A stretch of DNA of 64,000 bases from positions 124,001 through 188,000 of the forward strand of contig NZ_RQFO01000004.1 of NCBI RefSeq assembly GCF_004770045.1, in the 5' to 3' direction. A program made the translations under genes and the position numbers. Source of the DNA: Leptospira montravelensis. GTDB taxonomy: Bacteria; Spirochaetota; Leptospiria; Leptospirales; Leptospiraceae. Below the pieces are notes generated by a model that was given only the letters and a program-made list of their open reading frames with translations, made no database searches and was not told the origin of the DNA. Of this stretch, positions 9,076 to 16,727 are shown one piece after another (positions within the stretch are counted from its first letter, which is position 1; every line of letters begins with the position of its first letter).

Positions 9076-10686
9076 GTGAAATTAGTTTTTTTTGATACAG
9101 AATTTACCGGGGAGAGAGCCGATACTACTTTGGTTTCTATTGGATTGGTCACTCTTTCGGGAGAAAGTGCATACTTTACTCTGAATGATTATGACCAATC
9201 CCAGGTTAGTGATTGGCTAAAAGAAAATGTCCTCTCGATGATCGATAGTTCCAAAAGCGTATCAAGTAAAGAGGCGGCGGAAGGGATTCGTGTATGGTTA
9301 GAGAAACAAGCTGGCGATGATAAAATCTCCCTAGTTTCTTTCGGTAAAACAAACGATATTATTTTATTGTTTAATCTTTGGAAAAATTTCAAAGAGGATC
9401 CTTCTCAATTTCATTTCCTTTATGATCTCCCGCCTTATCTAAATCATGCTGAACATATCGATTTTTGTACTCTACTTGTGACAGCCGGAGTATCTTTGTC
9501 ATCCTTTGATAAGGAAAAATATGCAATGTTAGATAAAGTAGGGAAAAAGCATAATGCGTTATATGACGCAGAATTGTTGAGAAGTTGTTTTTTAAGATTA
9601 GTTTTAGAGAGCGATATTCTTTATCAATTTAGAAAACGAATCGGATTTGCGTTGTTTGATGGAATTGTTTTTTCTGAAGAAACTAACTTAAATTTCACTA
9701 CAAGTCACGTTGAGAATGGATCGCAGTTTTCAAATGCCATAGAAAACTTTTTATCGAATGATCTATTTTCTGTTAAACAAATTTCCAAACAGAATCAACA
9801 AAGCTCAATTTATATTGTAGAGCAGAAAAATAAAAAATACATTCTTAGGTCATTTCCTTTAGCTGAATCAAGAATAGTAGAAGATCAATCGGAATTGTTG
9901 AATTTACTTCCAGAAGATGTAATGATTCGGCCAATGTATGTAGCAGATAAGAATCATTATGTATTTAATACTTCTGATCTTAGTTTTATAATGTATCCAT
10001 ATCTGGACGGTGAGCCATTTAATGGAAGGCCTGAAAAATTAACAAATATAATCGATTCAGCGATGAATCTATTTGAGTTACTAAATAGTAAGCAAGTGAA
10101 TTCCAAATTAGTTTCCTTAGACTATTCGGTATGGAATGTAGATGTTCTTAAGCTCTGGAAAGATAAGGACTTTTTTCTAGATAAGATTGTAAATGAAGTA
10201 TCAGCTCCCATCGGAAATTATATAAAAACCTATTATGATGAAATCATTCAAGATTTGGAAAATGTAATTGAAAATAGAGATAAATTCTTTTCGAACGCAT
10301 TTGTTCATGCTGACTTAAACCATTCTAATGTGGTCGTTGATGATGAAAAAGTTAGATTTATTGATCTTGAAGATCTTTGTTTTTCGAATTTAGGGATTTC
10401 TGTAATTCACTGTGTTTTTAAAATTAGTCGTCACAGTATTTTTACAAAACAAATGAAATTAAGTGAATTTAAGCGAAAGTTTGAAATTGAGATTCGACCA
10501 ATATTAGAAAAAAGGAAAATATCGCAAGATACTCTGCTTGATTTTAATCTCTATGGTATAGCTAGAATATATTTTGATTTATTTACAATTACCGAATATT
10601 TTTTCCTTAGAAAAGATAGAAGATATATGTATGATTTGAATAAAAAATTTTCGAATCTAATTGAGTTTAAAAGGATGTTTAATTAA
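9076..10686 (+). CDS. DEDDh exonuclease-like domain fused to an APH-type kinase domain
   Basis: A 536-residue two-domain protein. Residues 1-185 look like a 3'-5' exonuclease of the RNase T/oligoribonuclease type: FFDTEFTG gives D7 and E9 (Exo I), and HNALYDAE gives H159 and D164 (Exo III). From about residue 240 an aminoglycoside-phosphotransferase/choline-kinase-like fold follows, with HADLNHSN (H411, D413, N418) as catalytic loop and FIDLED as the metal-binding Asp. The GTG start is 5 bases after the previous stop, and the next gene overlaps by one base. I know of no such fusion in a sugar locus. The kinase could phosphorylate a sugar; the role of the nuclease domain is unclear. Confidence 0.72.
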   Translation: MKLVFFDTEFTGERADTTLVSIGLVTLSGESAYFTLNDYDQSQVSDWLKENVLSMIDSSKSVSSKEAAEGIRVWLEKQAGDDKISLVSFGKTNDIILLFNLWKNFKEDPSQFHFLYDLPPYLNHAEHIDFCTLLVTAGVSLSSFDKEKYAMLDKVGKKHNALYDAELLRSCFLRLVLESDILYQFRKRIGFALFDGIVFSEETNLNFTTSHVENGSQFSNAIENFLSNDLFSVKQISKQNQQSSIYIVEQKNKKYILRSFPLAESRIVEDQSELLNLLPEDVMIRPMYVADKNHYVFNTSDLSFIMYPYLDGEPFNGRPEKLTNIIDSAMNLFELLNSKQVNSKLVSLDYSVWNVDVLKLWKDKDFFLDKIVNEVSAPIGNYIKTYYDEIIQDLENVIENRDKFFSNAFVHADLNHSNVVVDDEKVRFIDLEDLCFSNLGISVIHCVFKISRHSIFTKQMKLSEFKRKFEIEIRPILEKRKISQDTLLDFNLYGIARIYFDLFTITEYFFLRKDRRYMYDLNKKFSNLIEFKRMFN

Positions 10687-11474
10687 TGGATCTCGGTTTG
10701 AAAAATAAAAAGTGTTTTGTAATGTCCTCAAGTAAGGGAATTGGGAAGGGGATTGCAACCGCTTTAGCAGCGGAAGGTGCTATTGTTACAATTTCTTCTT
10801 CCAATAAGGCAAATTTAGAAATTGCATCTAGTGAAATTTATTCCAAAACAAATATAAGACCAAATCTTCTGGAAGCTGATGCTAAAAATATAAATGAATA
10901 TTTAAAGAAAGTATCTGAGTTGTTTAATTCCTTAGACGGAGTAGATATCCTGATCACCAATTCACCGGGTCCTTCTCCGATTCCTTGTGAACTAATGACT
11001 GAGGCAAACTTGCAAGGCTCGTTGGATGTAAATTTGAAGGTACAGATTTTGACTTCTCAATTGGCCTTACCCTTTATGGTAAAAAGAAAATGGGGTAGGT
11101 TGATACACTTAACTTCTACTACCGCGAGAGAACCAGAAGAAGGTATGATTCTTTCCAATTTAACTAGGGCTGCTGTTGGTGCGTATAGTAAGACAGTTTC
11201 TCGGGAGTATGGAAAACACGGAATCACCAGTAATTCTATACTAACTGGTGGAGTTTTAACTGATCGCACATATGAATTATCAAAGAAGGAAGCAATTGAA
11301 AAGAATGTATCAGTTGAAGAAATTATCAATAATTCAAATCAGCTTTTCCCAACGGGTTATTTCCCAAAGCCACTAGAGTTTGGAGAAATTATTGCATTTT
11401 TATGTTCACCGAATGCCGGCTTTTTGAATGGTTTAAGTCTTCCAGTTGATGGAGGGCTTTTGAGAAGCCACTGA
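10686..11474 (+). CDS. SDR family oxidoreductase with atypical active site
   Basis: A 262-residue short-chain dehydrogenase with the cofactor motif SSSKGIGKGIA near residues 14-24, and a typical C-terminal FLNGLSLPVDGG. The usual YxxxK catalytic pair is not present; the aligned segment reads LSNLTRAAVGAYSK, so Ser and Arg occupy the Tyr and Lys positions. Related SDR proteins with LSNxxRAA are known, so this is a subfamily trait and not damage. It overlaps both neighbours by one base (TAATG and TGATG), so it is firmly in the operon. The reaction is unknown; sugar oxidation or reduction is the likeliest class. Confidence 0.8.
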   Translation: MDLGLKNKKCFVMSSSKGIGKGIATALAAEGAIVTISSSNKANLEIASSEIYSKTNIRPNLLEADAKNINEYLKKVSELFNSLDGVDILITNSPGPSPIPCELMTEANLQGSLDVNLKVQILTSQLALPFMVKRKWGRLIHLTSTTAREPEEGMILSNLTRAAVGAYSKTVSREYGKHGITSNSILTGGVLTDRTYELSKKEAIEKNVSVEEIINNSNQLFPTGYFPKPLEFGEIIAFLCSPNAGFLNGLSLPVDGGLLRSH

Positions 11475-12142
11475 TGATGTCTATGTTCGATCAAAGAAAT
11501 AGCTTTTTCCAATTTCGTCCTTTTGATGAAGAAATCGAATATAAATTTCATTCTGCTGGTTTTGATACGCAAGAGTATTTTGGGACACTGAAAAACGAAA
11601 TAGCTCGCTTCGGGTTAACACAAGTAGTTTCTTTAGATGAATTGATTCTTTCCATTGAAAGCAAGCTAACCAACGAACCATACCAGAATTATATGAATCA
11701 TCCGATTCGTGTTACAATGTCTTATGTTTCTCTAATATCAGAGCCTACGATTCAAGACGTCTTGTTTGGGTTAAGTCATAATGTCATTGAGTTACAAATC
11801 CAAGATGGCCTAAACATTAATTCAGAAAATTTGAAAAAAATTCAAACTATTTCAATAGATAGGAAAAGGGAAAAAGATAAAGTATATCGAAAAGAATTCT
11901 ACGATCAAATTGAGTTTTATTCCCCTGAACTACTATTATTTAAAGCACTCGATAAATTAGATAACACATTGAGTTGGGTTTTCCTCGATCTTGAGCAATA
12001 TCATATAGATGTAGTGATAGAAGAAGTCTGTCCAAGGTTACGTAAGTATAATGAAAATGTTTCAAGTTACTTAGAAAATCTTGTGTATTATACAATTGAT
12101 GAGAAAATTAAAAAAAGGTTTAGATTGAAGTATGATAAATAA
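11474..12142 (+). CDS. HD-domain protein resembling the RelA/SpoT hydrolase domain, degenerate
   Basis: A 222-residue protein with spaced motifs like those of the (p)ppGpp hydrolase domain: HPIRV (H76), then LFGLSHNVIE (H102, N103), then LLLFKALDKLDNT (D160, N164). In RelA/SpoT these are the metal ligands H, HD and D plus the Asn of the nucleotide pocket. Here the Asp of the HD pair is Asn, so metal binding may be altered. No synthetase or TGS domain is present. It overlaps its neighbours by 1 and 11 bases. A nucleotide or sugar phosphohydrolase is possible. The assignment rests on motif pattern only. Confidence 0.5.
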   Translation: MMSMFDQRNSFFQFRPFDEEIEYKFHSAGFDTQEYFGTLKNEIARFGLTQVVSLDELILSIESKLTNEPYQNYMNHPIRVTMSYVSLISEPTIQDVLFGLSHNVIELQIQDGLNINSENLKKIQTISIDRKREKDKVYRKEFYDQIEFYSPELLLFKALDKLDNTLSWVFLDLEQYHIDVVIEEVCPRLRKYNENVSSYLENLVYYTIDEKIKKRFRLKYDK

Positions 12143-12848
12143 TAAATCAGTTGTTTGTATCATCACCGCTAGAGGTGGGTCGAAGGAAGTTCCAGGTAAA
12201 AATATAAAATCGATACAAGGAAAACCTTTAATTGCTTGGACAATACAGGCCGCTAAAAAATCGAAATACATTGATAGAGTGGTTGTAACTACGGATTCTG
12301 AAGAAATTATTAATGTTTCTCGGGAGTTTGGTGCTGATGTACCTTTTAAACGTCCTGATAATATTTCCGGTGATAAAGCAAAGCAAGAAGATGCAATTTT
12401 CCATGCAATGGAATATTTCGAAAAAAAAGAGGGGATTAAATACGATTATATAGTTATTCTCACACCTACCCATCCATTACGTGATGAAATCGAAATTGAT
12501 TTAGTGATAGAGGCATTAGTTAATGATCCTAATGCAAAAGCCTATGTAACAATGATAGAAGCAAAAGCAAATCCCCTTCATTGCAACACGATTCCTGAGA
12601 ATAATTCTTTGGCTGATTTTTTATCCGAGGACGTAAAGTTAAAAAACCGTCAAGAATTGCCGACATATTATCAACCTAGTGGGTCAACGTCGGTGATTGA
12701 ATGGGATTGTTTTGCAAAGAATGGATCTATTTTTACAGATGATTCCTATGCTTATCTTACAGATTCTATTTCGGGACATGATATTAATTCGGTAATTGAT
12801 TTCAAAGTTGCTGAAGTTCTTATGAAAGAAAAATTTCACACATTATGA
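12132..12848 (+). CDS. Acylneuraminate cytidylyltransferase family protein (second CMP-sugar synthetase)
   Basis: A 238-residue CMP-sugar synthetase with ITARGGSKEVPGKNIKSI at the N-terminus, followed by GKPLIAWTI and VVVTTDSEEI. The conserved Arg, Gly-Gly, Ser-Lys and Lys-Asn of the CTP site are intact. It overlaps the upstream HD gene by 11 bases and the amidotransferase gene by 4. PseF already serves the Pse pathway upstream, and another copy (18580) sits with the legionaminic-type genes, so this one may activate a modified nonulosonic acid made by the 8132-16727 group. That specificity is inference. Confidence 0.87.
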   Translation: MINNKSVVCIITARGGSKEVPGKNIKSIQGKPLIAWTIQAAKKSKYIDRVVVTTDSEEIINVSREFGADVPFKRPDNISGDKAKQEDAIFHAMEYFEKKEGIKYDYIVILTPTHPLRDEIEIDLVIEALVNDPNAKAYVTMIEAKANPLHCNTIPENNSLADFLSEDVKLKNRQELPTYYQPSGSTSVIEWDCFAKNGSIFTDDSYAYLTDSISGHDINSVIDFKVAEVLMKEKFHTL

Positions 12849-13975
12849 AATTTTGTAAATCTTGCCTACAACCTGATACAAGACCAAATTCTGTCTTTCA
12901 TAGTGACGGGATTTGTCCTGCTTGTAAATACCACGACTCGTTAAAGAACGTAGATTGGGAAGATCGAAAAAGTGAGCTGGAAGCGATTGTCAGTTTTGGT
13001 AAGGCAAATAATCATTCTGGATATGATTGTATCATTGGTGTTAGTGGTGGGAAAGATAGTCTAAGACAAGCACTCTTTGTTAAAGAAACCTTAAAAATGA
13101 AGCCACTTCTAGTTTCGCTTGGTTATCCTCCGGAACAGGTCACACAGCGAGGTGTCGAAAATATTTCCAATATGATTTCTCATGGTTTTGATTGTGTTAC
13201 GATTAATCCTGCACCAGGAATTTGGCGAGATTTAAAACGAAAAGGGTTCAGGCAATATACGAATAGTTTTCGTTCCACTGAGTTGGCTTTATTTAGCAGT
13301 GTTCCCAAATTTGCGATAGCTTACCAGATCCCACTTATCTGGTGGGGGGAAAATTCTGCCTTACAATTGGGCGAAACAGCAATCTTAGGAAAAAGCGGAA
13401 GTGATGGTAACAACCTTCGGAAAATGAATACATTGAATGGCGGTGATATAACTTGGATTATTTCAGAGGAAATTAAAAAAAATCAAATCCTCCAGTATTG
13501 TTATCCGAGTCCAGAAGAAATGGAACAAGCAAACTTACGAATTACTTTTCTAGGTTATTTTTGGAAGGATTGGTCACTTGTCAATAACGGTATATTTTCA
13601 ATGTTACGTGGTTTAGAAATTAGAGATGATAAACCGTGGGAAATTGGAGATCCGTATGGAGTGACCGCTTTAGATGACGATTTTGTGACTTTTAACCAAA
13701 TGATTAAATATCTAAAATATGGTTTTGGTAGAGTGACTGATTACGTGAACGAAGAAGTACGAAATGGTCTAATGACTCGTGAAGAAGGGATACAATTGGT
13801 CCAAAAATATGACGGAACCTGTTCTCCCTATTATATTGAAAAATTTGCAAATTACATTGGTATTACTGTTAGGGAATTTTGGGAACAGGTGGATCAATCA
13901 GTGAATACGGATTTATTTGAAAAAGTATCACTGGGTGAATATAAACCTAAATTTACAGTAGGAGTTGGACTTTGA
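12845..13975 (+). CDS. N-acetyl sugar amidotransferase, WbuX/PseA/WbpG type
   Basis: A 376-residue PP-loop ATPase. The N-terminal zinc ribbon has C4, C7, C24 and C27 (FCKSC and ICPAC). The ATP-binding PP-loop reads GVSGGKDS near residue 65. The family activates the carbonyl of an N-acetyl group and replaces oxygen with ammonia supplied by a HisH/HisF pair, giving an acetamidino group. The next two genes encode exactly such a pair. PseA does this for pseudaminic acid in Campylobacter and LegX-type enzymes do so for legionaminic acid. The start overlaps the upstream stop by 4 bases. Confidence 0.88.
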   Translation: MKFCKSCLQPDTRPNSVFHSDGICPACKYHDSLKNVDWEDRKSELEAIVSFGKANNHSGYDCIIGVSGGKDSLRQALFVKETLKMKPLLVSLGYPPEQVTQRGVENISNMISHGFDCVTINPAPGIWRDLKRKGFRQYTNSFRSTELALFSSVPKFAIAYQIPLIWWGENSALQLGETAILGKSGSDGNNLRKMNTLNGGDITWIISEEIKKNQILQYCYPSPEEMEQANLRITFLGYFWKDWSLVNNGIFSMLRGLEIRDDKPWEIGDPYGVTALDDDFVTFNQMIKYLKYGFGRVTDYVNEEVRNGLMTREEGIQLVQKYDGTCSPYYIEKFANYIGITVREFWEQVDQSVNTDLFEKVSLGEYKPKFTVGVGL

Positions 13976-14598
13976 ATACCAAAATTAAAATTGGTATCAT
14001 TGACTACGGAGTAGGCAATACTTACTCCATTTTCAATGCACTTTCTTACTTAAGTTATTCGAAAGTATCAATCACAGACAAGGAAAGAGAAATTGAGACA
14101 ATGGATGCGCTCATCTTTCCTGGAGTCGGTGCTTTTGATGAAGCATGTAAGCAGCTTGCAAAAAGACAATTAGCACCGGTTTTAAATGAACAAGTTCTAG
14201 TGAAGAAAAAACCAATCCTTGGAATTTGTCTCGGTATGCAACTCTTTGCAACAAGTTCAGAAGAAAATGGACATCATGAGGGGCTAAACTGGATTCCTGG
14301 ACAAGTGAAAAAAATTGAGACAAACAATCAATTTCCCGTACCACATGTAGGTTGGAACGATATAAATATAGAAAAGGACGAACCATTATTTAAAAAAAAT
14401 TCCGATCATGTTCACTTTTATTTTGATCACAGTTATCATTTCGAATGCGATTCAAAATTTATCTCTTCTTGGTGTGATTATGGAACCAAGATCACTGCCT
14501 CTGTCCAGAAGGATAATATATTTGGTGTTCAATTCCATCCTGAAAAAAGCCATATTAGTGGTTTAAAACTTTTTAGAAGTTTCTTATCTTCCATATAG
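13972..14598 (+). CDS. hisH: HisH-like glutamine amidotransferase (acetamidino cassette)
   Basis: A 208-residue class I glutamine amidotransferase. The nucleophile cysteine is in GICLGMQLF, and the His-Glu pair is in GVQFHPEKSH, so the triad is complete. It would release ammonia from glutamine and pass it through the HisF-like partner encoded next. The start is TTG inside a TTGA overlap with the amidotransferase gene. Histidine biosynthesis is unlikely, because no other his gene is near and the partner HisF lacks its key aspartate. Confidence 0.88.
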   Translation: MNTKIKIGIIDYGVGNTYSIFNALSYLSYSKVSITDKEREIETMDALIFPGVGAFDEACKQLAKRQLAPVLNEQVLVKKKPILGICLGMQLFATSSEENGHHEGLNWIPGQVKKIETNNQFPVPHVGWNDINIEKDEPLFKKNSDHVHFYFDHSYHFECDSKFISSWCDYGTKITASVQKDNIFGVQFHPEKSHISGLKLFRSFLSSI

Positions 14599-14601
14599 AA
14601 C

Positions 14602-15468
14602 ATGCTTAAAAAAAGAATCATTGCAGTCGTCATCGTAAAAGATGATATCGTTGTACAAAGTATTGGTTTTCGTAGGTATTTACCAATTGGCAAACCAGAA
14701 ATCACATTAGAATTTCTTACCTCATGGGGAATTGATGAAATTGTCTATTTAGATATTTCTGCAACAAAGAATCAAAAACAACCTAACTACGATTTGATTC
14801 GAAAGGCAGCAAAAAAATGTTACGTTCCCCTTACTGTTGGCGGTGGGATCAGGCGAATGGACCAAGTCCATGAATTGATGAGTGCTGGTGCCGATAAAGT
14901 TTCCTTAAATCATATTGCTTACAATGAATTCTCCTTCGTTAAAGAAGTTGCTTTAGCTTACGGGAATCAATGCGTTGTTACTTCCATTGATGTTATTAAA
15001 ACCGCAAGTGGTTATCAGGTTTACGATTACATAAAAAAACAAGGAATTGAACTGAATCCTGCTGATTATGCAAAGAGACTTGCAGACAGTGGTGCTGGTG
15101 AGATTTTTTTGAACTCTGTGGATCGAGATGGATCATATTTAGGATATGATTTGGATTTGATTCAGTCAGTAACTAATTCAGTGTCTATACCTGTGATTTG
15201 TTGCGGTGGTGCGAAGAATGCATCGGATATGGTTCACGTTTTTTCGAATACTAAAGTTTCTGCAGCAGCTGCTTCAAACTTTTTCCAATTTACCGAGCAC
15301 AGTGTTAATGTTTCAAAATCCTTTGTTCGCAAAACGGAAAATATTCGTTTAGAAACTCATGCAAATTATAATGAAAATGAATTTGATTCTGAAATGAGAC
15401 TCACTAAAAAAGATGATAAGATTCTCGAAGAAATGCTCTTTCTTCGCATTGAAAAAGAGACTATATGA
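14602..15468 (+). CDS. HisF2/AglZ-type protein of the acetamidino cassette
   Basis: A 288-residue TIM-barrel protein of the HisF family. In true HisF the first strand reads CLDVKDG with catalytic Asp11; here it reads VVIVKDD, so Asp11 is Ile. The second-half Asp is retained (SIDV). The phosphate motifs TVGGGIR and CCGGAK remain. Loss of Asp11 is seen in HisF2 proteins that serve only as ammonia channel for sugar amidation. It is about 30 residues longer than HisF, with a charged tail after residue 245. It starts 3 bases after hisH and overlaps the next gene by 4 bases. Confidence 0.85.
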   Translation: MLKKRIIAVVIVKDDIVVQSIGFRRYLPIGKPEITLEFLTSWGIDEIVYLDISATKNQKQPNYDLIRKAAKKCYVPLTVGGGIRRMDQVHELMSAGADKVSLNHIAYNEFSFVKEVALAYGNQCVVTSIDVIKTASGYQVYDYIKKQGIELNPADYAKRLADSGAGEIFLNSVDRDGSYLGYDLDLIQSVTNSVSIPVICCGGAKNASDMVHVFSNTKVSAAAASNFFQFTEHSVNVSKSFVRKTENIRLETHANYNENEFDSEMRLTKKDDKILEEMLFLRIEKETI

Positions 15469-16727
15469 AGATTTGCAATCGTTGTTTATATTCTGAACTT
15501 CATCCACTCAATATTACATTTGATGAAGAAGGAGTCTGCAGTGGATGTCGAATCCATGAAGAAAAAGATTTAATTGATTGGAATTCGAGATTTCAAAAAT
15601 TAAAGCAGATAACAGAAAATTACCGTAACCAATCTGGAAATAACTACGATTGTATTGTGCCAGTTAGTGGGGCAAGGGATTCTTATTTTATCGTTCACAC
15701 GGTAAAAAATGTATTAGGTCTTAATCCTTTATTAGTCACTTACAACAAACACTACAATACGGATCTGGGAATTCGCAATTTAGCCAACCTTCGAATCAAA
15801 TTTAACATTGATATCATGACACTGACTGTAAGTCCAGATACGGTAAAAAAAATTACTCGTGGCACGTTTCGAAAAATGGGTAGTATCTACTGGCATTGTA
15901 TTGCAGGACAAACCGTATATCCAGTGCAAGTGGCGGTAAAATTTAAAATACCATTAATCATTTGGGGTGCTCACCAAGGTGTTGATCAAGTCGGAATGTT
16001 TTCTCATCTTAATGAAGTAGAGATGACTCGAAAATACCGAAAAGAGCATGATTTGATGGGTTTCGAAGCAGAAGATCTAATTGATGAATTTGATGGAATT
16101 GAAGAAACTGATATTGTACAGTTTAGATATCCACATGATAAAGAAATAGAGCGAATTGGGGTTCGTGGAATTTATCTAAACAATTATATCCGATGGGATA
16201 GCAAAGCACAACATGAGAAAATGCTTGCGCTTTATGATTATGAAACCGGCGAACAAACACGAACCTTCGATACGTACAATGATGTTGATTGTTTTAATTA
16301 TTCTGATGTTCACGATTATATAAAGTTTATCAAACATGGATATGGAAAGGTGACAGACCATGTTTGCCGTGAAATACGACTTCGCAGGCTAAGCAGGGAA
16401 GACGGAATTCAGTTAATAAAAGATTACTCAATGAAAGAACCTAAAAATCTGAACCAATTTTTAAATTGGATTGGAATGACTAAAAACGGTTTTAAATTCA
16501 TTTTAGACCAACACCGAAATCCAAAAATATGGTTTAGAAATGAAAATTGGGAATGGGAACTAAAGAATCCAGATCCGTTTCAAAATGAAAGTGTTCAAAA
16601 ATCTGAAGTAGATCGGGTTAGGTTGTCTCTCGTTGAAAACGAATGTAAGTTCCGGTATACTCCTAATAAAAGACCAGATTTACAAGATGAAAATTACATT
16701 CTTATTGGAAAAGGATTCTATCAGTAA
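15465..16727 (+). CDS. Second WbuX-type sugar amidotransferase with altered PP-loop
   Basis: A 420-residue homologue of the protein at 12845. It keeps the N-terminal zinc ribbon (C4, C7, C24, C27) but has VSGARDS where the first copy has VSGGKDS. The change of the second Gly to Ala and Lys to Arg in the PP-loop may affect ATP binding. The C-terminus is about 45 residues longer, with charged residues. It overlaps the hisF gene by 4 bases and abuts the next gene. It may amidate a second position, or form an inactive partner of the first enzyme; I cannot decide between these. Confidence 0.82.
   Translation: MKICNRCLYSELHPLNITFDEEGVCSGCRIHEEKDLIDWNSRFQKLKQITENYRNQSGNNYDCIVPVSGARDSYFIVHTVKNVLGLNPLLVTYNKHYNTDLGIRNLANLRIKFNIDIMTLTVSPDTVKKITRGTFRKMGSIYWHCIAGQTVYPVQVAVKFKIPLIIWGAHQGVDQVGMFSHLNEVEMTRKYRKEHDLMGFEAEDLIDEFDGIEETDIVQFRYPHDKEIERIGVRGIYLNNYIRWDSKAQHEKMLALYDYETGEQTRTFDTYNDVDCFNYSDVHDYIKFIKHGYGKVTDHVCREIRLRRLSREDGIQLIKDYSMKEPKNLNQFLNWIGMTKNGFKFILDQHRNPKIWFRNENWEWELKNPDPFQNESVQKSEVDRVRLSLVENECKFRYTPNKRPDLQDENYILIGKGFYQ

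Noticed and set aside
13972..15468. HisH and HisF as histidine biosynthesis genes
   Set aside because: HisF lacks Asp11, no other his gene is near, and a sugar amidotransferase gene overlaps hisH.
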